NCBI RefSeq assembly: GCF_038957035.1
Contig: NZ_CP152412.1
Coordinates: 2,910,501 to 2,974,500 of the forward strand
Reading direction: 5' to 3'
Length of the DNA stretch: 64,000 nucleotides
From: Bradyrhizobium sp. B097
Lineage (GTDB): Bacteria > Pseudomonadota > Alphaproteobacteria > Rhizobiales > Xanthobacteraceae
Shown here in pieces: positions 37,930-46,712 of this stretch (its first letter is position 1; every line of letters starts with the position of its first letter). Both the position numbers and the translations under genes were made by a program. Under the pieces are notes generated by a model. It was not told the DNA's origin. It searched no databases and saw only the letters and a list, made by a program, of their open reading frames with translations.

Positions 37930-39108
37930 TAGGGCTATCGCATATGGCCAAGTACGGAGAGAAAGAATTCGTTGTTCCATCTGGCCTGGAGCATTTTGTG
38001 ACTGATGCGAGACGGACCTGGGGTTGCCTGCAGGGCATTGATGGCCAGCTTGCGCATGACCGCGAGATTTTCCGCGGCATGACCCTTGCGGCTGCGGCAG
38101 GCATCCTCATCGAACAGAACGTCGAGAACCCAGTGCAGATTGTTCTCGATCCCCCAGTGGGCGCGCACGACGTCGAGCAATTTCTTGGCCGACAGCAGGC
38201 GCGAGGCCAAGAAATATCGGGCCGTGTGCTTAGCGGCCTTGCCGGCGCTGGCGCGCCAACTGTCGATCCGGCCGACGGCGGCGATAGCAGGGAAGTCGTA
38301 TTGTTTTGCCAGGTTCGGCGCTGGCGCGACGGTGGCCTGCCGGCGCTCAATGCGGCCGTGAGCGGATGTCGGTCGCTGGCTCGCCCGCATCGGCTTTTGA
38401 ACGGTGTCGAGCAGTGTCTTGACGGCTTTGAACAGCCGACCGCGATTGCTCTTGATGGCCAACACGTAGTGACCCTTCCGGTCACGGATGCGTTGTGCCG
38501 TGTCGGGTCGGCAATGCAAGGCGTCTGCGGTGACAAGAGCACCGTCCAGATCGAGAAGGGCAAGGACTTCGAGAACGCCGGCAACCTCGTTGCGGTTGGG
38601 AGCCTTCCGCTGAGCCAACGCCATGCGCGTGCCTGCGGCCCAGACGTTGACCATATGCAACGGCGTGGCCTGCCGTCCACGCGCGTAGGCCCCGCGCAGA
38701 GCCTTGCCGTCGATGCTGACTACTCCCTTGATGCCGAAGCCCTTGCTGAACTTGCGCAAAACCGCTTCCAGCCCCTTCGGGTCCAGCACCCGGAAGACGT
38801 TGCTGAAGGTGTCGTGGCTGGGGATACCGCATCTGAGTTCCAGGAATTGCCGCAGCAACTCCTCTCGGCCTTTGCCGAAGAACTCGAACTCGGTGCAGGT
38901 CTTGGCGCCAGCCAGCGTCGCCGCCAAGGCGATGACGAGAATCTCAACCAGATCGTGTCGGGTGTTGCTGGCGCGCGGGTCTTTGAGCGGACGAAACAGG
39001 CGCTTGAGCTTGCGCATTCCGGTCTCCCTCGGGAATCGAGAGACACCCAAAGAATCCAGTTCCAACCGCTTGGCAACACCACTCCACAGCCATATGCGAT
39101 TCCCCTAC
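37930..39108 (-). mobile_element. ISAs1-family insertion sequence, complete
   Basis: The 1179-base element ends in 19-base imperfect inverted repeats (TAGGGCTATCGCATATGGC at the left; the complement of the right end reads TAGGGGAATCGCATATGGC; 17 of 19 match). It is flanked by a 10-base direct duplication CGCTTGCGGG at 37920-37929 and 39109-39118. It has one intact transposase gene on the reverse strand, whose stop codon lies in the left repeat. It sits between the Liv binding-protein gene and its ATPase genes. Confidence 0.96.
37935..39017 (-). CDS. ISAs1-family transposase
   Basis: The 360-residue DDE transposase shows the family opening ILVIALAATLAGAKTCTEFE and RCGIPSHDTFSNVFRVLDP, then the catalytic aspartates in VSIDGKALRG and VTADALHC, and the glutamate in AHWGIENNLHWVLDVLFDED. 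The start at 39017 has GGGAG 7 bases ahead; the frame also opens at 39065. It is intact, with no frameshift, so the element may still be active. Confidence 0.94.
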   Translation of the reverse strand: MRKLKRLFRPLKDPRASNTRHDLVEILVIALAATLAGAKTCTEFEFFGKGREELLRQFLELRCGIPSHDTFSNVFRVLDPKGLEAVLRKFSKGFGIKGVVSIDGKALRGAYARGRQATPLHMVNVWAAGTRMALAQRKAPNRNEVAGVLEVLALLDLDGALVTADALHCRPDTAQRIRDRKGHYVLAIKSNRGRLFKAVKTLLDTVQKPMRASQRPTSAHGRIERRQATVAPAPNLAKQYDFPAIAAVGRIDSWRASAGKAAKHTARYFLASRLLSAKKLLDVVRAHWGIENNLHWVLDVLFDEDACRSRKGHAAENLAVMRKLAINALQATPGPSRISHKMLQARWNNEFFLSVLGHMR

Positions 39109-39291
39109 GCTTGCGGGGGAGGGCTGGGGTGGGGGCTCTCTCCGCGAGTCTCATTGTGGAGAGAGCCCCCACCCGGACCGCATCTTCGATGCGTTCCGAC
39201 CTCCCCCGCAAGCGGGAGAGGTGCAGCGAGTCCGCGGCCAAGCTGTCTCCACCTGACTTCTTCCTGCTCTAGCGCTCGCGAAAGGGACGCC

Positions 39292-40065
39292 GTGCTCGCC
39301 GTCGAAGGCCTGGTCAAGCGGTTTGGCGGCTTTTGCGCCGTCAACAACGTGTCGTTCCGCGTCGAGCAGGGCGAGATTCTCGGCCTGATCGGCCCGAACG
39401 GCTCGGGCAAGAGCACGATCTTCAACATGCTGTCGGGCACGCTGCCGCCGACCGAGGGCTCGATCCTGTTCGACGGCCGCGAGATCGCAGGCCTCGCCCC
39501 GCACCGGATCATCGTCGGCGGCATCGGCCGCACCTTCCAGATCCCGCGGCCGTTCCATCGGCTGAGCATTTTCGAGAATGTCGTGCTCGCCGGCTTCTAT
39601 GGCCAGGGCCGCCACAGCCGCAGCAAGGCCGAGGAGGCGGCCGAGCGCGCGCTGGCGATGGTCGGCCTGCCGACCGATCGCCACAGCAGCGTCGAAGGCT
39701 TGGGCGCCGCCGGGTTGAAGAAGCTCGAACTCGCCAAGGCGCTCGCCACCGGCCCGAAACTCTTGCTCGCCGATGAAAGCCTCGGCGGTCTCGACGAGAC
39801 CGAGATGGACCAGGCCGCCGACATGCTGCGCCGGATCCGCGACGAGCTCGGCATCACCATCATCTGGGTCGAGCACATCATGGGTGTCTTGATGCGGGTG
39901 GTCGACCGGGTGATGGTGCTCGATCACGGCGAGAAGATCGCCGAAGGCTTGCCGGCCGATGTCGCCGGCGATGCCAGGGTGATCGAAGTCTATCTCGGCA
40001 CCGATGCGGATGCGAGCCTGGCTGCCGCCGTCGCCGAGCAGGCGCGCCGCCGGATCGGGGCGTGA
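39292..40065 (+). CDS. livG: Branched-chain amino-acid-type ABC importer, ATPase LivG
   Basis: The 257-residue ATPase begins at a GTG with AAAGGGA 5 bases upstream. It contains Walker A GPNGSGKSTIFNM, the GRTFQIPRPF block typical of LivG, and Walker B KLLLADESLGGLDETEMD. In the signature region GLGAAGLKKLELAKAL replaces the usual LSGGQ/LSYGQ-like motif, a clear deviation in this position. With livF (overlapping or 5 bases on) it energises LivHM. The frame is open far upstream through the repeat, but nothing there looks coding. Confidence 0.9.
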   Translation: MLAVEGLVKRFGGFCAVNNVSFRVEQGEILGLIGPNGSGKSTIFNMLSGTLPPTEGSILFDGREIAGLAPHRIIVGGIGRTFQIPRPFHRLSIFENVVLAGFYGQGRHSRSKAEEAAERALAMVGLPTDRHSSVEGLGAAGLKKLELAKALATGPKLLLADESLGGLDETEMDQAADMLRRIRDELGITIIWVEHIMGVLMRVVDRVMVLDHGEKIAEGLPADVAGDARVIEVYLGTDADASLAAAVAEQARRRIGA

Positions 40066-40070
40066 CCGGC

Positions 40071-40775
40071 ATGCTGGAGCTCCGATCGATCGACGCGGGC
40101 TATGGCAGCTTCCAGGCGCTGTTCGACGTCAGCCTCGACGTCAAGGCGGGCGAGGCGGTCGGCGTGATCGGTCCGAACGGCGCCGGCAAGACCACCTTGA
40201 TGCGCGTGATCTCGGGCCTGATCCGCCCGAGTAACGGCAAGATATCGATGGAGGGGGCCGACGTCGTCAAGACGCCGGCGCATCGCATCGTCAGCCTCGG
40301 GATTGCGCATGTGCCGGAGAACCGCCGGCTGTTTCCGCGGCTCACCGTGGCAGACAATCTGAAGATGGGCGCCTACATGCCCGGCGCGCGCGCACACTAC
40401 GCCGAGCGGCTCGATTTCGTGTTCGAGCTGTTCCCGCGCATGAAGGAGCGTCGCCACCAGATGGCCGGCACCATGTCGGGTGGCGAGCAGCAGATGTGCG
40501 CGATCGGCCGGGCGCTGATGTCGAACCCGAAACTGCTGCTGCTCGATGAGCCCTCGGCCGGGCTCGCGCCGGTCGTGGTGCAGCAGGTGTTCGAGCTCGT
40601 CAAGCGCATCCGCGCCAGTGGGCTGACGGTGCTGATCGTCGAGCAGAACGTGCAGCAGGTGCTGCGCGTGGTCGACCGCGCGTATCTCCTGGAAGCCGGC
40701 AGCATCCGTGCCGCCGGCACGGCGGCGGAACTCGCGGCGAGCGACACCATCAAGCAGGCGTATCTCGGGGTGTAG
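40071..40775 (+). CDS. livF: Branched-chain amino-acid-type ABC importer, ATPase LivF
   Basis: The 234-residue ATPase has Walker A GPNGAGKTTLMRV, the LivF-type IAHVPENRRLFPRLTV, signature MSGGEQQMCAIGRAL and Walker B LLLLDEPSAGLAP. A GTG at 40062 overlapping the livG stop is an alternative start. Its signature is canonical, so in the LivG-LivF pair this subunit supplies the clearly conserved LSGGQ-like motif. A palindromic repeat separates it from livH. Confidence 0.93.
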   Translation: MLELRSIDAGYGSFQALFDVSLDVKAGEAVGVIGPNGAGKTTLMRVISGLIRPSNGKISMEGADVVKTPAHRIVSLGIAHVPENRRLFPRLTVADNLKMGAYMPGARAHYAERLDFVFELFPRMKERRHQMAGTMSGGEQQMCAIGRALMSNPKLLLLDEPSAGLAPVVVQQVFELVKRIRASGLTVLIVEQNVQQVLRVVDRAYLLEAGSIRAAGTAAELAASDTIKQAYLGV

Positions 40776-40802
40776 GGGATGATTGGATCAACTCGGATGG
40801 TA

Positions 40803-40929
40803 CTCTCCCTCTCCCGCTTGCGGGGGAGGGCTGGGGTGGGGGTCTCTCCGCGAATCGCATTGTGGAAAGAGCCCCCACCCGGATCGCATCTGAAGATGCG
40901 ATCCGACCTCCCCCGCAAGCGGGAGAGGT
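40803..40929. repeat. Palindromic intergenic repeat, family B (copy 2 of 2)
   Basis: A 127-base element with outer arms CTCTCCCGCTTGCGGGGGAGG and its near-complement at the right end, and inner TGGGTGGGGGTCTCT / AGAGCCCCCACCC arms, between livF and livH. The intact form shows what the copy interrupted by the insertion sequence looked like. Confidence 0.9.
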
Positions 40930-40945
40930 AAGAAAGGCAGCGGCC

Positions 40946-41827
40946 ATGCAATCCTTCCTCGACATCTTCGACATCTACCTGCTGGAGGCCGTCATCAACG
41001 GCATCCTGCTCGGCGGCGTGCTGGCGCTCCTGGCGCTCGGGCTCAACCTGATCTTCGGCGTCATCGACGTCACCTGGATCTGCTACGCCGAGCTCGTGAT
41101 GATCGGCATGTACGGCATGTACTACCTCGTGCAGGTGTTCCATTTGCCATACTGGGCCGCCGCGCCGCTCGTCATCCTGCTGGTGGCGCTGCTAGGCGCC
41201 GCGCTGCATTTCCTGGTCATCGCGCCGCTCTTGACCGCGCCGCCGATCAACCAGCTGCTCGCCACCGGCGGCGTGCTGTTCATCCTGCAGAGCTTTGCCA
41301 CCGTCGCCTTCGGCATCGACTTCCGCAATCTCGGCATCCGCCTGCCGGTGCTGGCGCTCGGCGAGATGAATTTCAGCTACGCACGACTATTGTCGTTCGG
41401 CGCGGCGCTGGTCGGCATGATCGGGGTCTATCTGTTCCTGACCCGCACCTTCACCGGCACCGCGATCCGCGCCATCGCGCAGGACCGCCAGATCATGCCG
41501 CTGATGGGCGTCGATCCCAAGCGGATCTATCTCGTCACCTCGGCGATCGGCGGCGGGCTCGCCGGGCTCGCCGCGTGCCTTCTGGTGCTGCAATATGACG
41601 TGCATCCGTTCGTCGGGCTGTCGTTCGGGCCGATCACCTTCCTGATCTGCGTGCTCGGGGGGCTCGGCAATTTCATCGGCGGCTTCATCGCGGCCTTCGT
41701 GTTCGCCGAGATCATCTCGCTCGGCGGCCTGTTTTCCGATCTCGAATGGGGCTACGTGCTGGCGTTCGCCTTCTTCATCGTCATGATGTTCATCCGGCCC
41801 GCGGGCCTCTTGGCGAGGCGCTCGTGA
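40946..41827 (+). CDS. livH: Branched-chain amino-acid-type ABC importer, permease LivH
   Basis: The 293-residue permease has about eight hydrophobic helices and the LivH pattern NGILLGGVLALLALGLNLIFGV near the N terminus, with TFTGTAIRAIAQDRQIMPLMG (the ATPase-contact loop) near residue 180. The ATG at 40946 follows AAAGGCAGCGGCC. Its stop overlaps the GTG of livM, so the two permeases are translationally coupled. Confidence 0.93.
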   Translation: MQSFLDIFDIYLLEAVINGILLGGVLALLALGLNLIFGVIDVTWICYAELVMIGMYGMYYLVQVFHLPYWAAAPLVILLVALLGAALHFLVIAPLLTAPPINQLLATGGVLFILQSFATVAFGIDFRNLGIRLPVLALGEMNFSYARLLSFGAALVGMIGVYLFLTRTFTGTAIRAIAQDRQIMPLMGVDPKRIYLVTSAIGGGLAGLAACLLVLQYDVHPFVGLSFGPITFLICVLGGLGNFIGGFIAAFVFAEIISLGGLFSDLEWGYVLAFAFFIVMMFIRPAGLLARRS

Positions 41828-42834
41828 ACAGGCAGGCCGCCGGCTGGATCATCGCGCTGCTCGCGCTCGTCGCGCTGCCCTTCGTGCACCGCGACCCCTA
41901 TCATTTGCACGTGCTGGTGCTGATCCTGATCTGGTCGTTCGCCTATACGTCGTGGTCGATCATGGGCCGCTTCGGCCTGGTCTCGCTCGGCCATGGCGGC
42001 TTCATGGGCATCGGCGCCTATGTCACCGCGCTGCTGTGGAATCACCTCGGCGTCTCGCCCTGGATTGGCATTCCCCTCAGCATGGCGACCGCGGGTGTGC
42101 TCGCGCTCGTCGTCGCCTATCCCTGCTTCCGCTTCCGCATCACCGGCCACTATTTCGTGCTGGTGACTCTGGCGCTGTCGGGCATCGTGCTCCAGGTCAT
42201 CACCGCGACCCGCGACTATACCGGCGGCTCGCTGGGCTACACGCCGCAGCGCGCGCCGAGCGGCAAGGGGCTGTTGGCGCTGCAATTCGACGACAAGATC
42301 ACCTGGTATCTGATCGCGCTCGCAGTCTGGGTCGCAGGCCTCGTGATCTGGCGCGCGATCGACCGCAGCATGATCCGCCACGCCATGGAGGCGATCTCGG
42401 AAGATGAGGACGCGGCGGCCGCGGCCGGCGTCAATGTCACCGCCGAGAAGCTCAAGATCACCCTGATTAGCGCGCTGATGACCGCGCTCGCCGGTGCGCT
42501 CTACTGCCAGTACCAGATGTTCATCTCGCCGGACACGGTGAGCGGCATCGCGGTCTCGCTGCAAATGGTGTTCGCGGCGATCGTCGGCGGCGTCTATGTG
42601 GCGCTGGGACCGACGGTTGGGGCCGTCATCACCATCGTGCTGGCGGAGGTGCTGCGCATTTCGTTCGGCACCAAGGCGGTCGGCTGGGACAATCTGGTCT
42701 ATGGCGTGCTGCTGGTGCTTTTCATCATCTTCCTGCCCAAAGGCATTCTTGGTAGCGTGATCGACCGGATCAAATCGCCACGCAAGCCGTCGAGAGGCCA
42801 TGAGCAGCAAACCGTCCCCATCGCTCGCCGATGA
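41824..42834 (+). CDS. livM: Branched-chain amino-acid-type ABC importer, permease LivM
   Basis: The 336-residue permease starts at a GTG overlapping the livH stop by 4 bases. It has about ten helices, the LVSLGHGGFMGIGAYVTALL motif characteristic of LivM, and an ATPase-contact segment AMEAISEDEDAAAAAGVNV near residue 205. Its last 35 bases overlap the start of the PPK2 gene, tying the kinase to the operon. Confidence 0.93.
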   Translation: MNRQAAGWIIALLALVALPFVHRDPYHLHVLVLILIWSFAYTSWSIMGRFGLVSLGHGGFMGIGAYVTALLWNHLGVSPWIGIPLSMATAGVLALVVAYPCFRFRITGHYFVLVTLALSGIVLQVITATRDYTGGSLGYTPQRAPSGKGLLALQFDDKITWYLIALAVWVAGLVIWRAIDRSMIRHAMEAISEDEDAAAAAGVNVTAEKLKITLISALMTALAGALYCQYQMFISPDTVSGIAVSLQMVFAAIVGGVYVALGPTVGAVITIVLAEVLRISFGTKAVGWDNLVYGVLLVLFIIFLPKGILGSVIDRIKSPRKPSRGHEQQTVPIARR

Positions 42835-43744
42835 ACTGAAGCCCTTCGTCGCGCCGTTCCGTTTCGACGGGTCGGGCGAATTTCACCTCAAATCGTATCC
42901 GACCGCCGAGAAGGGCGGCATCGACAAGGACGCCGGCGGCAAGATCATCGAGACCAACCGCAAGCGGCTCAACGATTTCCAGGAGAAGCTCTACGCCCAG
43001 GACCGCTGGTCGCTGCTGCTGATCTTCCAGGGCATGGATGCCGCCGGCAAGGACAGTGCGATCAAGAGCGTGTTCGAGGGCGTCAACCCGCAGGGCTGCG
43101 AGGTCTCCTCGTTCAAGCAGCCCTCGACCAAGGAGCTCGACCACGATTTCATGTGGCGCGCCATGATCGCGCTGCCGGAGCGCGGCCACATCGGCATCTT
43201 CAACCGCTCCTATTACGAGGAATGCCTGGTGGTGCGGGTACATCCAGAGGTGCTCGGCAAGCAGAAGCTCCCGAAGAAGCTGGTGACCAAGGATATCTGG
43301 CGCGAACGCTTCGAGGACATCTCCGCGATCGAGCGCTATCTGTCCCGCAACGGCACCATGATCCTGAAATTCTTCCTGCATGTCTCCAAGGAGGAGCAGC
43401 GCCGGCGTTTCCTCGACCGGCTCGAGGAGCCGGCCAAGAACTGGAAGTTCTCGATGGCCGACGTCACCGAGCGCGCGCTGTGGGCCAAGTACCAGGCCGC
43501 CTACCAGGACATGATCCACCACACCGCGACCGGGGAGGCACCCTGGCACATCGTGCCCGCCGACCACAAATGGTTCGCCCGCGTCGTGATCGGCTCGACC
43601 ATCGTCAATGCGCTCGACAGGCTCGAGCTGAAATTCCCCGAGGTCGACAAGGCCGAGTTGAGCGAATTCAAGCGCGTCCGCGCGGCGCTGGAAGCGGAAG
43701 CCAAGGGCGGCGCAGCCGAGAAGAAGGCGCCCGCCAAGAAGTAG
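42800..43744 (+). CDS. PPK2 family polyphosphate kinase
   Basis: A 314-residue kinase that transfers phosphate between polyphosphate and nucleotides. The Walker A loop GMDAAGKDS is at residues 78-86, followed by FKQPSTKELDHDFMWR and GIFNRSYYEECLVVRVHP, all typical of PPK2. It is a single-domain form with an Ala/Lys-rich tail. The ATG lies inside livM, overlapping by 35 bases in another frame, so it is co-transcribed with the importer. Whether it makes ATP/GTP from polyphosphate or the reverse cannot be told from sequence. Confidence 0.93.
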   Translation: MSSKPSPSLADELKPFVAPFRFDGSGEFHLKSYPTAEKGGIDKDAGGKIIETNRKRLNDFQEKLYAQDRWSLLLIFQGMDAAGKDSAIKSVFEGVNPQGCEVSSFKQPSTKELDHDFMWRAMIALPERGHIGIFNRSYYEECLVVRVHPEVLGKQKLPKKLVTKDIWRERFEDISAIERYLSRNGTMILKFFLHVSKEEQRRRFLDRLEEPAKNWKFSMADVTERALWAKYQAAYQDMIHHTATGEAPWHIVPADHKWFARVVIGSTIVNALDRLELKFPEVDKAELSEFKRVRAALEAEAKGGAAEKKAPAKK

Positions 43745-43776
43745 CGTGCGCCGTCTGTCGTTCGCGTCGTCATCAA

Positions 43777-43983
43777 GTGAGGTGAGCACGCCGGTCAGGC
43801 TCCCTCCCCCCTTGCGGGGGAGGGCGGGGAGAGGGGTGGCCCCCGGGCGAGATGATCGACGTGAGCACCTTCGGAATCTCGAGCGTCGTCGACAGACAAA
43901 CCGAGAGCACGCCGTGCGGCACCCCTCTCCCTAACCCTCCCCCGCAAGGGGGGAGGGAACCCTACTTCCGGTGCGTCCCTTAC
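43777..43983. repeat. Palindromic intergenic repeat, family A (copy 1 of 3)
   Basis: The element starts with GTGAGGTGAGCAC, then CTCCCTCCCCCCTTGCGGGG, and ends CCTCCCCCGCAAGGGGGGAGG followed by GGTGCGTCCCTTAC. Copies at 46464-46679 and 47844-48057 share this order and a middle CAATCTCGA-like segment. The 270-base gap after the PPK2 gene holds only this element. Confidence 0.88.
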
Positions 43984-44014
43984 TCCCGCGCGGCATCAAG
44001 TGCACCAGCCGCCG

Positions 44015-46234
44015 CTATCCCTTCCGCGAGGGCATCCAGGCGGACAGCAGATAGAAGCCGATCGCGACGATCAGGAGATAGCGGAAGCCGAGCAGGGTCG
44101 AGCACGACTCGGCGAGGCCGCCGATCACGGATCCCGCGATGTTGGAGCCGAACGCCTGATCGGGATTGGCTTCGTCGCGGAACGAGCGGGCGAAGATCAC
44201 GCCGGCGAAGAACATCGGGCCGAGCGCCAGCGCGCACGGGATCACGTAGCGCCAGACGATGCCGCCGCTGAGGAACGTGTCGAGCGGCACCAGCACCGAG
44301 ACCGCCAGCAGCGCCAGCAGCCCGGCATAGTGCCGCGCCAGCCGGGTCGACGGCACCTTGATCACGTACAAATTGGCGGCGAGGATCAACAATAACGCGG
44401 TGAAGAACACCGCCGAGTTGACCAGCCAGGTGCTGCCGAACAGCAGCGCCATCTGCACCACCGCCTTGGTCTCGAGCAGCATGAACGCTGCGCCGAGGAA
44501 GAACATCCGGTTGTTGGGCCGCCAGGCGCCCTTCGGCTTGAACAGATAGACGAGGCCAAGCCCGAGCACGCCGAGCAGGATCATCGAGCGAACGGTCAGA
44601 TCGGGGATCAGCCGGCCGCTGACATAGAGGAACGGCCAGTCGTCGCTGGTCGATTGCTTGGCGCCATCATTGTCGACCACCAGTTTCGCCGGCGCCAGCG
44701 GCACCCAGTCGCCGTGCTGGGCGGCAGCCTTGCCCTGTCCCTTGTCCTGTCCCTTTTCTTGCGGCTTGTCGAAGCCGTTGACCGCCAGGTTTTCCGGCGG
44801 AATGCTGTTCAGCCAGAACTGGCCGCGGTCGCGGAATGCGGTCGAGATGCGCGGATTGCAGCCCGCGATGATGGTGGTGAAGCCGACCGCTTCGGACGAG
44901 GTCAGCGTTTCCTTGTAGGGCAGCGGCAGGACCAGCGGATCGCAGCCGAACACCTGCTTGGCCATCTCGGCCACGCGTTGCACGATCCAGCCCTGGCGAT
45001 AGTAGTTGTACATCACGAAGACGCCGTCCTGCTTCAGCACGCGGCGGACGTCCTGGAACGCCTGTTCGGTGAACAGATAGCTTTCGAGGCGGATGTTGGC
45101 GTAGCCGCTGTGCAGGATCAGCGAGTCGACGAGCGCATACACGACCAGATCGTATTTGCGTTCGGTGGTGCGCAGGAAATGCCGGCCGTCGTCGAGATGC
45201 GGCACCACCCTCGGGTCCTGATAGGGCTTGTCGGGATGGTTGTGGATGCCGATGTTCTGGATCACGGGATCGATCTCGACTGCATCGATGCGCTCGACGC
45301 CGAAGCGCAACGCGTGCGCCAGGTCGTTGCCGGAGCCGGCGCCGATGATCATGACGTTCTTGAACGGCGCGCCGCCGCTGTGCTTCTGCAGCAGGTGGAT
45401 CAGTGAATAGGACGAGCCGCGTTCGCTGAACGGCATCATCTCCTGATGGCCGATGCTGTTGACGGTGATCACGCCGTTCGATTTGTTGAGGTCGACGGCG
45501 TAGTAGGGCGACCAGCGGATGTCGTGGCTGTCGGAACGATCGGTGTAGTAGGCGGTAAATCCCACCACGATGATGATCGTCGCAAGGCGCAGGATCGACA
45601 GCGCCTTGTCCTGGTAGAGCAGGTAGACGATGCCGGCGCAGCTGATTCCGAACCAGACCACCGGCGGTGCCTGCGCGAACGACAGCAGCGAGAACCCGAC
45701 GATCCCCGCGAGGCTGCCGCCGATATTCAGCGAATAGCCGGCGACGCGGTTGGGGTAGGCGTCGAAGGCGCGGCCGAGCGTCTGGCCGAGGCCGACGAAC
45801 ATCAGCGCGATCAGCACGAAGAACAGCCCGGCGATCGCCTCGATCGGCACGACGAACTTGGCGAGATCCGGGTTGCGATACTCGGTGCCGAAAAACACCT
45901 CCTGGGGCGAGGCCTGATGGCCGACGTCGACCGCGAACTGGCCCCAGTTGGAATACAGCACCATGATCGTGGCCACTGCAGCGAAGGTCACGAGGGCGAG
46001 CCCCGGAAACAGCGCAAGCCAGTTGGTGGTCCGCCGCGCGGCAAGGCAGCCGCAGGACATGCCGAGGAAGGCCGCGAGCAGCACGATATTGGTGAAGAAT
46101 TGCAGGAACACGACCTTGGCCGAGAACCAGCGGATGCAGGCCAGTTCGAGAAACAGGATCAGGAATCCGACCAGGAAGAGATTGAAGCCGGCTTGGCGCT
46201 GATTGGGCCCATCGGCCAGGTTCGTCGTGGGCAT
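44015..46234 (-). CDS. Polytopic membrane protein with a spermidine-synthase-like domain
   Basis: The 739-residue protein has about six N-terminal helices (residues 15-235), a central spermidine-synthase/methyltransferase-like Rossmann domain with NVMIIGAGSGNDLAHALRFG and RIDAVEIDP near residues 295-325, and a second helix set (residues 555-735). Proteins with this sandwich are found widely, but their substrates are mostly undefined. The conserved D and Y residues for aminopropyl transfer cannot be confirmed, so polyamine synthesis is not claimed. It stands alone. Confidence 0.8.
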   Translation of the reverse strand: MPTTNLADGPNQRQAGFNLFLVGFLILFLELACIRWFSAKVVFLQFFTNIVLLAAFLGMSCGCLAARRTTNWLALFPGLALVTFAAVATIMVLYSNWGQFAVDVGHQASPQEVFFGTEYRNPDLAKFVVPIEAIAGLFFVLIALMFVGLGQTLGRAFDAYPNRVAGYSLNIGGSLAGIVGFSLLSFAQAPPVVWFGISCAGIVYLLYQDKALSILRLATIIIVVGFTAYYTDRSDSHDIRWSPYYAVDLNKSNGVITVNSIGHQEMMPFSERGSSYSLIHLLQKHSGGAPFKNVMIIGAGSGNDLAHALRFGVERIDAVEIDPVIQNIGIHNHPDKPYQDPRVVPHLDDGRHFLRTTERKYDLVVYALVDSLILHSGYANIRLESYLFTEQAFQDVRRVLKQDGVFVMYNYYRQGWIVQRVAEMAKQVFGCDPLVLPLPYKETLTSSEAVGFTTIIAGCNPRISTAFRDRGQFWLNSIPPENLAVNGFDKPQEKGQDKGQGKAAAQHGDWVPLAPAKLVVDNDGAKQSTSDDWPFLYVSGRLIPDLTVRSMILLGVLGLGLVYLFKPKGAWRPNNRMFFLGAAFMLLETKAVVQMALLFGSTWLVNSAVFFTALLLILAANLYVIKVPSTRLARHYAGLLALLAVSVLVPLDTFLSGGIVWRYVIPCALALGPMFFAGVIFARSFRDEANPDQAFGSNIAGSVIGGLAESCSTLLGFRYLLIVAIGFYLLSAWMPSRKG

Positions 46235-46463
46235 GATCCTGATATCTCCTTAACCAACCAAAGGACGCGCCCTAACACCCGGTCGCCGCCGGCACACTAG
46301 ATGCAACCAGTTGAGCAAAGATTGATTTGCCCGGCCGCGTACGTGCCGCGGTTGACGCCGCTGCCACGCACGGAGTCATGGTGTAGGAAAGGTTTCGCTG
46401 CGGGGGAGTCACGCCCGCCTTTGTCCCGGCGTCGATTGTCGATGTGAGGACCGACAGGGTCAC

Positions 46464-46679
46464 GTGAGGCGAGCACTCTCTTCGGCTCCCTCCCCCCTTG
46501 CGGGGGAGGGTGGGGAGAGGGCTAAGCCCCAGGCGAGATGATCGTGGGAGTGTCGCCTTCGCAATCTCGATCGTGCGTTGTTGTAGAAGCGTACATCGAG
46601 AGAGGGCGCCATGCGGCCACCCCTCTCCCTAACCCTCCCCCGCAAGCGGGAGGGAACCCTTCGCCTGTGCGTCCCTCAC
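46464..46679. repeat. Palindromic intergenic repeat, family A (copy 2 of 3)
   Basis: Begins GTGAGGCGAGCAC and carries the same CTCCCTCCCCCCTTGCGGGG and CCTCCCCCGCAAGCGGGAGG arms as the other copies, ending CTGTGCGTCCCTCAC. It occupies the right half of the 478-base gap between the spermidine-synthase-like and SnoaL genes. I see no gene or signal in the left half (46235-46463) beyond the promoter region of the leftward gene. Confidence 0.88.
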
Positions 46680-46712
46680 AAGAGCGCCAGAGTGTCGGCG
46701 CAGGTGCACCAA

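Larger units (their letters stand above)
37910..39222. repeat. Palindromic intergenic repeat, family B (copy 1 of 2), split by the insertion sequence
   Basis: The left piece CTCCCTCTCC plus CGCTTGCGGG lies at 37910-37929; the rest is at 39119-39222, ending CCCCCGCAAGCGGGAGAGG. Removing the insertion sequence and one 10-base duplicate restores a repeat matching 40803-40929 across its full length. Confidence 0.88.

Noticed and set aside
36437..38680. A 747-codon reverse frame spanning the Liv binding-protein gene and half of the insertion sequence
   Set aside because: It crosses the end of a mobile element and is antisense to a gene with a clear signal peptide and fold; a real gene could not span both.
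37782..39272. A 496-codon forward frame across the insertion sequence
   Set aside because: It is antisense to the transposase, runs through both IS ends and the palindromic repeat, and lacks any domain.
46272..46463. A 63-codon reverse frame upstream of the spermidine-synthase-like gene
   Set aside because: No ribosome site, no family, and it sits in the promoter region of the larger gene; composition gives no support.
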